Made by a program: the position numbers and the translations under genes
Shown: one piece after another, positions 40,910-50,126 of the stretch
Layout of the letters: each line of letters starts with the position of its first letter
Position numbering within the stretch: position 1 is the first letter of the stretch
The notes under the pieces: generated by a model
The model's database searches: none
What the model saw: the letters and a program-made list of their open reading frames with translations, nothing else
Told to the model about the DNA's origin: nothing
NCBI GenBank assembly: GCA_900768755.1
Contig: CAAGDV010000006.1
Location: 9,682 to 73,681 of the forward strand
Length of the DNA: 64,000 nucleotides
Direction: 5' to 3'
DNA from: Lachnospiraceae bacterium
GTDB taxonomy: Bacteria > Bacillota > Clostridia > Lachnospirales > Lachnospiraceae

Positions 40910-42853
40910 CTATTCCGCAACAAACACTTCTCCGCCCATATTACGCGCAAAGCCCTTTGCCGCATATGCTTTTTTGATGTAATCGTCAACCGGCAGTTCA
41001 ATATCCGTAATAATCGCTATTCCCGCGTTAAAAGATATGTCAACTCCCGGACACTCCCTGCCATATCTGCCGTCAAAAATATCTCCCAGGGAAGTAACCA
41101 TTTCCGGTGAAATTGCACTACCTCTGGAATCATATGTATTCACAAGCGCAACATAATTGTCCGCATTGATTCTGCTTGCTAAGATAACCCTGTCCGAGAA
41201 CTGTCCGAGAAGCTCTGCCAATCCTTTAAGAAGCATATTGCCCGCGTCATATCCGTACCGCGCGTTGACCGACATAAAATCCATAAACCCGAGATACACT
41301 ATGGCGTATTGCCCGTCTGTGCCGTCTTGTATAAGCTTCTTCGCATCATCAAGGAAATAATCGTATTTTATCAGACCGGTAACATAATCATACCTATCGT
41401 TGCTGACGGTCTCGGTAATAAGGTTATCGTACTCGCGCACATTGAGAAGAAAAGAAGAGATAAGCTGGGATACCGTCTTAAACACCCTAAGCTCTCCTTC
41501 GCTCCACTCATGCCTTCCCACATAGCATTCATATCCGACGCATCCCTTTATGCCGTGTCCGCCGTCAAATATACACCGCACAAAAGACTTGAGTCCTTTT
41601 GCCCTTATCTGGCTCATCAACTCCTCATTGCCGCTGTAATTCTCTGCATCCGATACGGCAATAATCTTCTGATTCGCATAGATATCGGACAAAACATCAT
41701 ACTCCATAAGCCGGTTTCTCTGAACAATTCCCTCAATGTAAGGATACAGAGGAGTGTACCAGTTATATGAATTGTATACTTCCTTTGTCTTTTCATTGAG
41801 CTCATGAACAAAAATCCGGTCAAGCCCGAATTTGGTTCCGACTGCCGAAAAACATTCGTAGACAACATCTTCTATGCGTGAACCGGTTGACATCTTCTCA
41901 AGAGCGTTCTCCAGCAGCTCCTGCACAAACACCGCATCGATTGAATCGGCTCCGACATACTCCTCATGGGAGTCCTCGGTATACCACACGGTCGCGCCCC
42001 CGCCCTTTCTTTTGGCGGTCAGAAGCGCCATGTGCGCTTTCTCCCTGATGTCATAGTCATCGTATGCGTTAAACGGACCCATATATATTCCGCAGCTGAG
42101 CGTCACGGGCGAAGAGTTAAACTCTTCCCCCTGCATATTTGAAACTTCATTTCTGAGCGCATCGAGCACCCCTTCAATGCTGTCACGGGATTTTTTCCCG
42201 TAGCAGACAACAAAAAATTCATTGTTGCTGCCGCGTCCGACATAGGCGTTAATGTCAAAAATCCTTCGAAGGCATAAACCCATATTAATAATAATGTGCT
42301 CATTGACCTCTTTCGGGCGCGCGCGGAAACCGTCCACCAGAATGTCCAAAAAGGCGCCCTCCCCACCGTTTTGCTGTATGCACTTCTCAGCAAAGCGGCG
42401 TTTTAAGGCGCTTTTTGACAACAATCCGGTAGACGGGTCCCAATCATCCGCATTCTCCGAAAAACCGTCACCGATTTTCTCAGAATTGATGTCCGTAAAC
42501 TCGCCTGTAAGGTATGTCACATCATTGTATTTCTGTCTGACCGCCTTAACCCTGTACCACCTCGGTTCTTCACCGTGAAAGCTGAGTCTTGCCTCGCACT
42601 CCGGCGACGCGCAGTCTTCCTTTGTCAGGCAGTCAATCAAATCGTCAACTTTGATTCTGTTATGGCCGGCCATGTTTCTCTGCCCCTTTAACATCATGAC
42701 ATAATTATTCATGGTGGAGCCGTAGCCGGCCATATCATCGTTGGCAAAATAAAATTCCATATAATCTGCGGTTACATTGTACCTGAAAGGAGTTCTTCCG
42801 TTAATCGCAGCTATTGTTTTGTAGACATTAATCTCATCATTAAGTCTGTCCAA
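40910..42853 (-). CDS. PAS-GGDEF-GAF-GGDEF protein with both GGDEF motifs degenerate
   Basis: 647 residues, TTG start at 42851-42853 with GGGGG upstream. An N-terminal PAS-like domain (about 15-125, ending GEFTDINSEK) is followed by a first GGDEF fold (about 140-295) whose active motif reads GSNNEF, a GAF-like domain (about 315-475), and a second GGDEF fold (about 490-640) whose motif reads NADNY. Neither is expected to make c-di-GMP. It may be a c-di-GMP or nucleotide sensor or a protein-interaction scaffold. Ten bases before coaX. Confidence 0.85.
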   Translation of the reverse strand: MDRLNDEINVYKTIAAINGRTPFRYNVTADYMEFYFANDDMAGYGSTMNNYVMMLKGQRNMAGHNRIKVDDLIDCLTKEDCASPECEARLSFHGEEPRWYRVKAVRQKYNDVTYLTGEFTDINSEKIGDGFSENADDWDPSTGLLSKSALKRRFAEKCIQQNGGEGAFLDILVDGFRARPKEVNEHIIINMGLCLRRIFDINAYVGRGSNNEFFVVCYGKKSRDSIEGVLDALRNEVSNMQGEEFNSSPVTLSCGIYMGPFNAYDDYDIREKAHMALLTAKRKGGGATVWYTEDSHEEYVGADSIDAVFVQELLENALEKMSTGSRIEDVVYECFSAVGTKFGLDRIFVHELNEKTKEVYNSYNWYTPLYPYIEGIVQRNRLMEYDVLSDIYANQKIIAVSDAENYSGNEELMSQIRAKGLKSFVRCIFDGGHGIKGCVGYECYVGRHEWSEGELRVFKTVSQLISSFLLNVREYDNLITETVSNDRYDYVTGLIKYDYFLDDAKKLIQDGTDGQYAIVYLGFMDFMSVNARYGYDAGNMLLKGLAELLGQFSDRVILASRINADNYVALVNTYDSRGSAISPEMVTSLGDIFDGRYGRECPGVDISFNAGIAIITDIELPVDDYIKKAYAAKGFARNMGGEVFVAE

Positions 42854-42880
42854 ATTCTTCCCCCTCTGTATAAGTCCGGA

Positions 42881-44002
42881 TTATTCGGCACCCGTAGTTG
42901 CTTCCTCTTCCGTATCATCCTTAGGTTCAGTCACTACCATTTTGTTGTTCTCATAAAGGAAATCAGCTACTCTCTCGAGAAGAAGCGTCTCATACACGTA
43001 CGCCTTGCCGTAGTTCTCCTCAATATCCGCAAGTGAAGAAAGGCTCTCAGCCTCAACAAAAGCGTTAGCTTCACTCTCATACTCCTCATCGGAAAGTGCC
43101 ATATTCTCGGCTTTTCCGATTACAGTCATCACAACTATACTCTGAAGCTGTGATTCGGCAATCTTTCTGCACTCCTCCTGAAGCTTCGCATCCGTAAGTC
43201 CGTCAGCCGCCAGAAGCGACTCATATGTCATTCCAAAATAAGATGCATATGTTGTATACATATTTTTGTAATAATCATAATAATCCGAGTAAATCTCCTC
43301 AAGTCTGTCCGCCGGAAGTTCCTTAATCTCAGCATTCTCGATAATTGTGCTGATAAGCGCAGCCTTCCACTTCTGGTCCTGCTCTGAAAGATTCTGCTCT
43401 GCAAGAGTCTCCCTTGCATCCTTCTCAAAATCCTCTATTGTTGTGAATTTCTTCTCGGAATATTCCTTGACAAGCTCGTCCGTATACTCAGGAACGATAT
43501 CATCACCGAAAATGTAATCAACGGTCACAACAAATACCACATCCTTGCCGTTAAGCTCATCTTTGCCGTAATCCTTGGGGAATGTACAGTTGAGCGAATA
43601 TTCCTTGCCGCACTCAAGTCCGATAAGCTGCTTATTAAGATCGTCAATGTAACCGCCGCCGATTGTATAATCGGTTCCCTTCTCGCCCGTTGAGCCGCCT
43701 TCAAAAGCCTCTCCGTCAAGATATCCGGTAAACTGAAGATGAATCTTATCCTTCTCGCCGACAACCCTGTCGGTCACATGCTCCTGGGTCGTCATCGCGT
43801 CGATAACCGACTGACGGAACTCCTCCATCTGCTTCTCGGTAACCTCTGCCGAATCAACCTCTATATCAAGGTTGGTATACTCTCCCAGTGTAACATAATC
43901 ACTGTAATCGTAAGGGGTAAACTTTGAATCCTTCTTACCGCAGCCTGCAACCAGCGAAAGTACCATAACGGCAACTAATGCCAATGTTATTCTCTTTTTC
44001 AT
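42881..44002 (-). CDS. FKBP/trigger-factor-like peptidyl-prolyl isomerase lipoprotein
   Basis: 373 residues from the ATG at 44000-44002 with GGAGG five bases upstream. Lipobox LSLVAGC, then a trigger-factor-type FKBP domain (about 75-170: GEKDKIHLQFTGYLDGEAFEGGSTGEKGTDYTIGGGYI) and a helical C-terminal region (about 185-340) like the TF chaperone arms, with an acidic tail. Exported and lipid-anchored, it would assist folding of secreted proteins. Family is common in Lachnospiraceae. Confidence 0.88.
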   Translation of the reverse strand: MKKRITLALVAVMVLSLVAGCGKKDSKFTPYDYSDYVTLGEYTNLDIEVDSAEVTEKQMEEFRQSVIDAMTTQEHVTDRVVGEKDKIHLQFTGYLDGEAFEGGSTGEKGTDYTIGGGYIDDLNKQLIGLECGKEYSLNCTFPKDYGKDELNGKDVVFVVTVDYIFGDDIVPEYTDELVKEYSEKKFTTIEDFEKDARETLAEQNLSEQDQKWKAALISTIIENAEIKELPADRLEEIYSDYYDYYKNMYTTYASYFGMTYESLLAADGLTDAKLQEECRKIAESQLQSIVVMTVIGKAENMALSDEEYESEANAFVEAESLSSLADIEENYGKAYVYETLLLERVADFLYENNKMVVTEPKDDTEEEATTGAE

Positions 44003-44034
44003 AAAAACCTCCATATAAAACTGTGTGCCTTATA

Positions 44035-44063
44035 CTTATACCACAAAGCAAACTAAAAAGCAA
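44035..44063 (-). promoter_or_regulatory. promoter of the FKBP-GGDEF-coaX unit
   Basis: Minus strand TTGCTT (44058-44063), 17 bases, TATAAG (44035-44040). A second TATAAG overlaps six bases further on. Confidence 0.6.
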
Positions 44064-44092
44064 ATGAATACTTTGTGAAAAGAATGTGACGG

Positions 44093-45430
44093 TTAATCCA
44101 GGTCGCACTCCTCTATCGTCATTATCGTCTCTTTATCCATATCCTTCATCGCCACAATTCTGCCCGCCTGTCTTGTTATTGCACGTTCCAGATAGTTTCT
44201 GGCATCACGCGCGTTAGCAAAATTTTCCGGCTTATTCTCACACCTGGCGGTAAAATATGCCAGTGCTTTTGCCTTTGCAGGCTCCGACAAAACATAATCC
44301 TGTTTTGCCGCGTTGCTCTTCATGATGTCGAGAAGCTGTTTTGGCGTATAATCGTCAAATTTGATGAATTTATTGAATCTTGAGCGCAGACCCGGATTGG
44401 AATCGAGAAACTGCTCCATAAGCTCCGTGTATCCTGCAACGATGACAACCAGGTTATCCCTGTTGTCCTCCATTGCCTTAAGAAGTGTATCAACCGCCTC
44501 CTGTCCAAAATCCTTTTCTCCCTTGTTGGCGGTCAGCGTGTACGCCTCATCGATAAAAAGCACCCCTCCCATCGCGGACTCGACGACTTCCATAACCTTC
44601 GTCGCTGTCTGTCCGATATATCCGCTCACAAGCCCCGAGCGGTCAACCTCGACAAGATGGCCTTTGCTCAAAGCCCCCATCGCGTGATATATGCCTGCAA
44701 GCATTCTCGCAACGGTTGTTTTGCCGGTTCCGGGATTGCCCGAAAATACAAGATGCTTTGACACCGACGGCTGCTTCATCCCACGCTCCTGACGTATTTT
44801 CTGCACCTGCATGAGATTGACCATGCTGTTAACATCCTTCTTAACCTCATCAAGTCCGATAAGTGCATTAAGCTCCTCAAGCGCCTGTTCAAGTGTTTTC
44901 TTTTCGGGTTCCTTTTCTTTTACCAGACCTCTGGGGCTTAAGAGTCCAAAATCTCCGGCATATTTTTCAAGCATATTGACATATTCCGTGAGGCATGAAA
45001 TCTCCTTTTCGGAGGTAATATCGTTGCATGCGATATATGCCTGTCCCAAGCTCCTTAATGTGTTGATATACTGTACCGTACGTCTTTTGTGGTCCTTAAT
45101 CTTATCGCCCGCATCGGACAGGACAAAACATTTGAAGGCAAAAGGCGGCACCGTCCGATAGGAATCATTCATCAGATGCTCGCTCTGAACAACCGCCCTA
45201 ATCATGCCCTCCGTCATATTAAAACCCGTATATTCTTTTATGAACTCCTGCTCTTTTTCACCGTACAGGCCGTCGCCCTGCGACAAAAAAGCAAGAAATT
45301 TAACCATCTCATATCTGAGATTCTCCCTGAAGCCGGTGGCTAGCCGTTCCTTAATCACGCCGCCGCGCTCTATGTCATCGGCGTACTCAAGGCACTTGTC
45401 AACCGACTCTTTAATATTCTCCATAATCAT
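44093..45430 (-). CDS. TerB-like domain fused to SpoVK/CbxX-type AAA ATPase
   Basis: 445 residues; start at ATG 45428-45430 with AAGG eight bases upstream, alternative ATG two codons later. Residues about 25-170 are helical and include FLAFLSQGDGLYGEKEQEFIKEYTGF, similar to TerB-type metal-binding domains. Residues about 185-440 are an AAA domain of the CbxX/CfxQ/SpoVK group: GNPGTGKTTVARMLAGIYHAMG, GGVLFIDEAYTL, NPGLRSRFNKFIKFDDY. Remodels a partner complex, unknown. Lies ten bases after the cotH-like gene in the same orientation. Confidence 0.85.
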   Translation of the reverse strand: MIMENIKESVDKCLEYADDIERGGVIKERLATGFRENLRYEMVKFLAFLSQGDGLYGEKEQEFIKEYTGFNMTEGMIRAVVQSEHLMNDSYRTVPPFAFKCFVLSDAGDKIKDHKRRTVQYINTLRSLGQAYIACNDITSEKEISCLTEYVNMLEKYAGDFGLLSPRGLVKEKEPEKKTLEQALEELNALIGLDEVKKDVNSMVNLMQVQKIRQERGMKQPSVSKHLVFSGNPGTGKTTVARMLAGIYHAMGALSKGHLVEVDRSGLVSGYIGQTATKVMEVVESAMGGVLFIDEAYTLTANKGEKDFGQEAVDTLLKAMEDNRDNLVVIVAGYTELMEQFLDSNPGLRSRFNKFIKFDDYTPKQLLDIMKSNAAKQDYVLSEPAKAKALAYFTARCENKPENFANARDARNYLERAITRQAGRIVAMKDMDKETIMTIEECDLD

Positions 45431-45440
45431 TCTACCGCCC

Positions 45441-47495
45441 TTATTCAAAAATTGCTTTTATCTTACAGTTCCCGTCAAGTTGGATTCTGACGGTTTCAGA
45501 CGTATCATCCAAAACGCTCGCGCCCGAAACCTCCCATCTCACAAAGGTGCTGCCCTCATTCGGGACTGCGGTAAGCGTAATCGGATATTCCCTGAAATAC
45601 CGGCCGCCGAACTGCCTGCTAAGGTCCAACACCGAGGAGTTAATCATAACCGTGCCTTTACCCGAATCGGACGCTTCAATATACACCGCAACATCGTTTG
45701 ACAGTGCATACGCATCTTTTACAAGACTAATAAAACAGTCGTACCGGCCCTCTATGAATTTCTTGAGATTTTTTATCTCCTCCTCAAATCTTTTTTCCGG
45801 CTCATATGTAATCCAGGTCGGCCCAAACCTCCTCCACGACATCGGAGTCAACACCCCGTAAGTCTTAGTCATCTCATCAATCACTTCGTTAACATGGTTA
45901 ATTTCAAAATTGATATTTCTCAAATCGCAGAGGGCCAGAACCATGCGCCGCTTGAAATCCACGTTCTTTGACAGCGACTTAAACAATGCGCCTGCCGGTC
46001 GATAATTACCCGATGTCGAGTATGTTTTTTTGAGCTGCTGGGCGATGTTATTGGTGCGGTAATTGCCGCCGGATTCATACACTCCTGCGGAAAAGTCCAC
46101 ATCATACGCCATCATACGCCATCTGCCGTCAGCGTAAGGATTTTCCTCGTCAACCTCTCTTGCTCTCCACATCTCCCAGTTATTGTCCTCAAAAAAACTG
46201 TCCTGGTTGTATATGTAAAGGTTAAATGCCATATACTCGGCAAAGCTCTGAATGTCAATGTATGTGCAGGCTTTGTCATAGTATGTCTGCACTGACATGT
46301 CATGCTTTGTGATGTAATCGTACATCTCGTAATACAAATCAATATCGCTGCTCTCGCCGTCCTCAATGCCTCCTCGCTTAAGAACGACAATATTTTCATT
46401 GTCTATCCCGTAATTATTCTCGACATAATTGTCGCTGTAATCCTCGGTCATTGTATACAGACCCCAGAATTCTCCGTCCAGAAACATCACAACGGGCGTG
46501 CTCTCTAAGGTATCAAAATTCCTGTCAGATACCAGGTACTGCGAAAGCGAGTCGCGGATTCTTGCATTTTCGCTGTCGTTACCTCCGTTCTTAATCAGGA
46601 AGGATTTATATCTGGTGACAATTCCCGTGCCGTCGCTTCGGATATTATCGGGAAAAAGCTCAAACTTTATATTTTTTTTGCCGTACTCTTCCCTCGCGAC
46701 TATTCTGAAGCTTTTCTGGGTTCTGCTCCGGCTCGCTCCTCCCATTATGCGGATTCCGACCTCCTGGGAAAAACCTTCGCTGCCGTCCGTCGGAATATAT
46801 TCCACCATTGCGGGGCGCTCCCACTCTTTTCCGCGCTGTGTGAAGTTGCCAACGCTCTGCCAGCCCTCTAATGAACTGTTTGCAGGATTTTCTTTTATCC
46901 AGTCGTCATAGGCTTTGCCCATGACATATATTCCCGTCTCGTAGTCAAAAAGATTCTCCTTCTCGGTGGTAAGCGAGATAATCGGAACGTTCGCATATTT
47001 ATCAGACTTAATTCCGACAAAATATGTAGCCTGCCTGTTTAGCGAGGTGCTCCCATCAGGCATTATTGCAACCGCGCGGATTACCGTCGCTTTGTCAACA
47101 TGTCCCTGCGGAATATAGTTTTCGTCGGGATTGACGCCCGTCACGGCACTCAACACATTCTTTTCACCGGAGCGCGCCTTTACGATGACCGGTCCCGTAT
47201 AGAGGGTTTTGTTGGCATCAGGCGTGCTTCCGTCAAGTGTGTAATATATCTTTGCGTCGGGATTCGCCGAGGTAATCGTAAGCTCAAAGCCCTCGGAATA
47301 AAATCCGCTCGACGCACTGAATACGGGAGCGTTGAGCTCCTTTTCCGAAACTTCTTTATCCTTCTCAGTCTCAGATTCAATTTCCCCGCCCGTACTTTCT
47401 GCCTGCGTACTCTTTGCAGAACCGTTACAGCCGCCAAAACATCCTGCGGCCAGTATAAGTGCCAGAATAACCGGCAGGCTTTTGTTTTTTCCCAT
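45441..47495 (-). CDS. CotH-kinase lipoprotein with chitobiase-like and C-terminal repeat domains
   Basis: 684 residues. Lipobox ending FGGC near residue 22, a Ser/Glu-rich linker, a chitobiase C-terminal type domain (about 55-105, SGFYSEGFELTITSANPDAKIYYTLDGSTP), then the CotH kinase domain with ATP-site residues in SFLIKNGGND, FLDGEFWGLYTMTEDYSDNY and the metal-binding Asp in MAYDVDFSAG. A bacterial repeat-type module (YPITLTAVPNEGSTFVRWE) closes the protein. CotH proteins phosphorylate Ser/Thr of extracellular proteins; this one would act on the outer face of the membrane. Confidence 0.88.
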   Translation of the reverse strand: MGKNKSLPVILALILAAGCFGGCNGSAKSTQAESTGGEIESETEKDKEVSEKELNAPVFSASSGFYSEGFELTITSANPDAKIYYTLDGSTPDANKTLYTGPVIVKARSGEKNVLSAVTGVNPDENYIPQGHVDKATVIRAVAIMPDGSTSLNRQATYFVGIKSDKYANVPIISLTTEKENLFDYETGIYVMGKAYDDWIKENPANSSLEGWQSVGNFTQRGKEWERPAMVEYIPTDGSEGFSQEVGIRIMGGASRSRTQKSFRIVAREEYGKKNIKFELFPDNIRSDGTGIVTRYKSFLIKNGGNDSENARIRDSLSQYLVSDRNFDTLESTPVVMFLDGEFWGLYTMTEDYSDNYVENNYGIDNENIVVLKRGGIEDGESSDIDLYYEMYDYITKHDMSVQTYYDKACTYIDIQSFAEYMAFNLYIYNQDSFFEDNNWEMWRAREVDEENPYADGRWRMMAYDVDFSAGVYESGGNYRTNNIAQQLKKTYSTSGNYRPAGALFKSLSKNVDFKRRMVLALCDLRNINFEINHVNEVIDEMTKTYGVLTPMSWRRFGPTWITYEPEKRFEEEIKNLKKFIEGRYDCFISLVKDAYALSNDVAVYIEASDSGKGTVMINSSVLDLSRQFGGRYFREYPITLTAVPNEGSTFVRWEVSGASVLDDTSETVRIQLDGNCKIKAIFE

Positions 47496-47530
47496 AGTCT
47501 CACCTCACAAAAAATACCTGTATCATCAAA

Positions 47531-48976
47531 CTACTTGTTTTTAAGTGCCTTAAGTCCCGCCATTATGCGTTTTCTCATAAGAAACGCCGTAAGAAGAAGC
47601 GCTGCGATTACCGCGTAGCGGATTATCATATGCCTGTAAAGCACAAGCATCAGAAGCATCGCTCCGATAACCACCACTGACATAAGCAGGACAAATTTCA
47701 TGTTGTATATCTGCTTTACATCCGGAATATTTTTTCTGATAACTCTTAAGTGGAACAAATAATGCGCTCCGGAGTATACAATATAACAGATAAGCGTGGT
47801 GTATCCCGCCGCATAATATCCGTATCTGTTGATAAAAATATAGTTCAAGACAAGATTGGTGAACGCCGCGATTGATGACGCAACCGCCACAAACCCGGTC
47901 TTTTCAAAATAAAATTCTATGTTGGCAAAAAGCGGGTAGAGGAACATAAAATACACCGCTGCCGCAATGGGCGGCATAACCCAGATTGCCTCATAATACT
48001 CCGGCGCCGCAAATATCCGTATTATCTCCGGGCAGAATGCCATTGCAAGGATGCATGCACCTCCTACGAGAATCAGAAGAAAGTTGGCGGTACGCCTTAT
48101 TGAGTCATATCTGTGCTCCTTAAGCTCCTTGTAAGTAAACGGAATAAAGGAGTTGTTGATGGCGGACGTGACTATTATCATCATCATGGAGACCGTGTTG
48201 GCAACGCCGTAGATGGCTGCCTTGGAATCACTCACCATTTTTTTAATCATAATTCTGTCCGCCTGGGAAAGAATCTGCGTCGACAGATAGTGCGGAATCA
48301 ACGGAATATTAAACCGCAGTCCGAACTTCCAGTATTCCTTGTCAAAAAACGTTCTTTTGCGGGCAAAAATATATATCATAAAAGCAAATCCGATCACCGC
48401 CTGAACCGCTACATACGAGATAATTCTCGCTTCCGCCTTAAACTCCGAAAAATATACCGCGGCTATTCCGAGTAACGGACTTGCAACCGCCATAATCACG
48501 GTCACAACAACAAGCTTCCGGTACCTGTAATTGTAGCGTTGCTCTGCCGACCAATAAAGATACGACGGCATCGCCACAAGTTCAATAAGCATTGCAATCA
48601 TAAGAACCGGCGTCATATCCAAGACCCTGCTCCAGAAGTTCATTCCGGCAAAATACACAATGCTCACAATGAGCGTTGCCGTAATCGAAAGTCCCTGCAT
48701 GGAAGACACAAACCTCGGTCTGTCCTCGGGGTATTTGCTCATTCCGTTGTTAAACACGCCGTAGGACAGGTTTAAGGTCGCAATAATCGAGATAATCGCA
48801 TACCAGGACTGATAAACCGTATATACTCCGTATTGCTCCGGCGTGAGCATTCTGGTAAAAATCGGAGTGGACACAAGGGAAATTCCCTTCTGCACCGCAT
48901 TGCACACCGCAAACCACAAAGACGCCTTAACAGGCTGTGAAAGGCTCTGATATTTCTGTTTAATGTTAAATGACAT
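47531..48976 (-). CDS. polysaccharide flippase (Wzx/oligosaccharyl lipid transporter)
   Basis: 481 residues with 12-14 membrane helices. N-terminus ASLWFAVCNAVQKGISLVSTPIFTRMLTPEQYGVYTVYQSWY is the signature of the polysaccharide synthase/Wzx-type MOP superfamily. Moves undecaprenyl-linked repeat units across the membrane. Overlaps the downstream end of the TagB/F-like gene by 11 bases, so the exopolysaccharide genes form one operon. Confidence 0.92.
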   Translation of the reverse strand: MSFNIKQKYQSLSQPVKASLWFAVCNAVQKGISLVSTPIFTRMLTPEQYGVYTVYQSWYAIISIIATLNLSYGVFNNGMSKYPEDRPRFVSSMQGLSITATLIVSIVYFAGMNFWSRVLDMTPVLMIAMLIELVAMPSYLYWSAEQRYNYRYRKLVVVTVIMAVASPLLGIAAVYFSEFKAEARIISYVAVQAVIGFAFMIYIFARKRTFFDKEYWKFGLRFNIPLIPHYLSTQILSQADRIMIKKMVSDSKAAIYGVANTVSMMMIIVTSAINNSFIPFTYKELKEHRYDSIRRTANFLLILVGGACILAMAFCPEIIRIFAAPEYYEAIWVMPPIAAAVYFMFLYPLFANIEFYFEKTGFVAVASSIAAFTNLVLNYIFINRYGYYAAGYTTLICYIVYSGAHYLFHLRVIRKNIPDVKQIYNMKFVLLMSVVVIGAMLLMLVLYRHMIIRYAVIAALLLTAFLMRKRIMAGLKALKNK

Positions 48977-50126
48977 CTTCTATATCACCCTTAATAATTC
49001 TGTCGAGAATCAGACCGCTTACAGGCTGCTGCGCTTCCTTGGCATACATAATATCTCTTACCCTCGCCCGCTCAGCAGAAAAGTTATCAAGATTATTCTC
49101 AACCACATCCTTAAGGCACCCCAAAAGTCCGTCAAAATCGGTTGCCTTAAAGCCCGGGGTCACCGTATCATACGGAAAATACATCTCGCGGTCGTTCATG
49201 AGATAATTTTCCATGTCGTAGTTGTAATATACTATCGGTCTGTCCAAAAGAAGATAATCTATATAGCAGCTCGAATAGTCGGTTATAAGTATGTCCGCAG
49301 CCTTCAAAAGAAGCTGTGAGTCAAAGCTTTGCGATGTAATATCCCTGATATTGTCAATTCCCGTAAGATCCGCAGGGGTGTCGTTACGGTGGTAAAAATG
49401 CTTCTTAATCAGGAACAGGCAGTTGTTTTTTTTGCAGAATTCATCCAGCTTCTTTAAATCAAACAATGTGTTGCAGTTGATATCCGTCGCACCTTCGTTG
49501 CGGTGTGTAGGCATGTAAAGAATGATTTTGCCGTCAAAACCGAATTCCTCCCGCACGGGATTGGTCTCATCTGAATAGAACACGTCATTGCGCGGCTGGC
49601 CAAGCTGTATAATCTTGTCCCTGGTGGTCTTAAATGCACTGAGATATATTTCTGTTATCGTATCGCTCGATGAAACCACATACTCTTTTCTGTACGGCAG
49701 GTATGAGAAGCGGTACAGGGCATTGCCCTTTCGGGGAACATATCCATATTTGTCATCATGAAGAATCTTTTTCAAGGGAATTCCGTGCCACAGATTGATT
49801 ATTGTTGCGCGGCCGATAAGGCTTGCGTTGACATCCATGTGGTCCACGCAGTAGAACACGTATCCCGCACGCATCTGAAGAAAACTTCCCTTCAGGGAAT
49901 TGTGCATATACGCCTCATAGCCCTTATCCCGAAGCTCCCGGCAGATATCTTTATCGCGGGTAATCCACACCGCACGGATTTCGGATCTTTTGTCGGCGGC
50001 AAGGAAAAGATACCACGGGTTGTCCGAATATCTTTTGCCGAGCCAGCTTCCGAACACAAATATGCGCGGCGATTTCGGTATAAGGCATGAGAAAAAAAGG
50101 CTGATGTATTTTATTATTTTTTTCAT
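48966..50126 (-). CDS. CDP-glycerol glycerophosphotransferase family protein (TagB/TagF-like)
   Basis: 386 residues. The C-terminal GT-B-like half has LWHGIPLKKILHDDK, the catalytic LWHG histidine and the later ILITDYSSCYIDYLLLDRPIVYYNYD motif typical of Glyphos_transf (TagB/TagF). Adds glycerol phosphate or a related polyol phosphate to a carbohydrate or lipid carrier. Suggests that the polymer carries phosphodiester substituents. GGAGG lies before the ATG. Confidence 0.9.
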   Translation of the reverse strand: MKKIIKYISLFFSCLIPKSPRIFVFGSWLGKRYSDNPWYLFLAADKRSEIRAVWITRDKDICRELRDKGYEAYMHNSLKGSFLQMRAGYVFYCVDHMDVNASLIGRATIINLWHGIPLKKILHDDKYGYVPRKGNALYRFSYLPYRKEYVVSSSDTITEIYLSAFKTTRDKIIQLGQPRNDVFYSDETNPVREEFGFDGKIILYMPTHRNEGATDINCNTLFDLKKLDEFCKKNNCLFLIKKHFYHRNDTPADLTGIDNIRDITSQSFDSQLLLKAADILITDYSSCYIDYLLLDRPIVYYNYDMENYLMNDREMYFPYDTVTPGFKATDFDGLLGCLKDVVENNLDNFSAERARVRDIMYAKEAQQPVSGLILDRIIKGDIEDVI

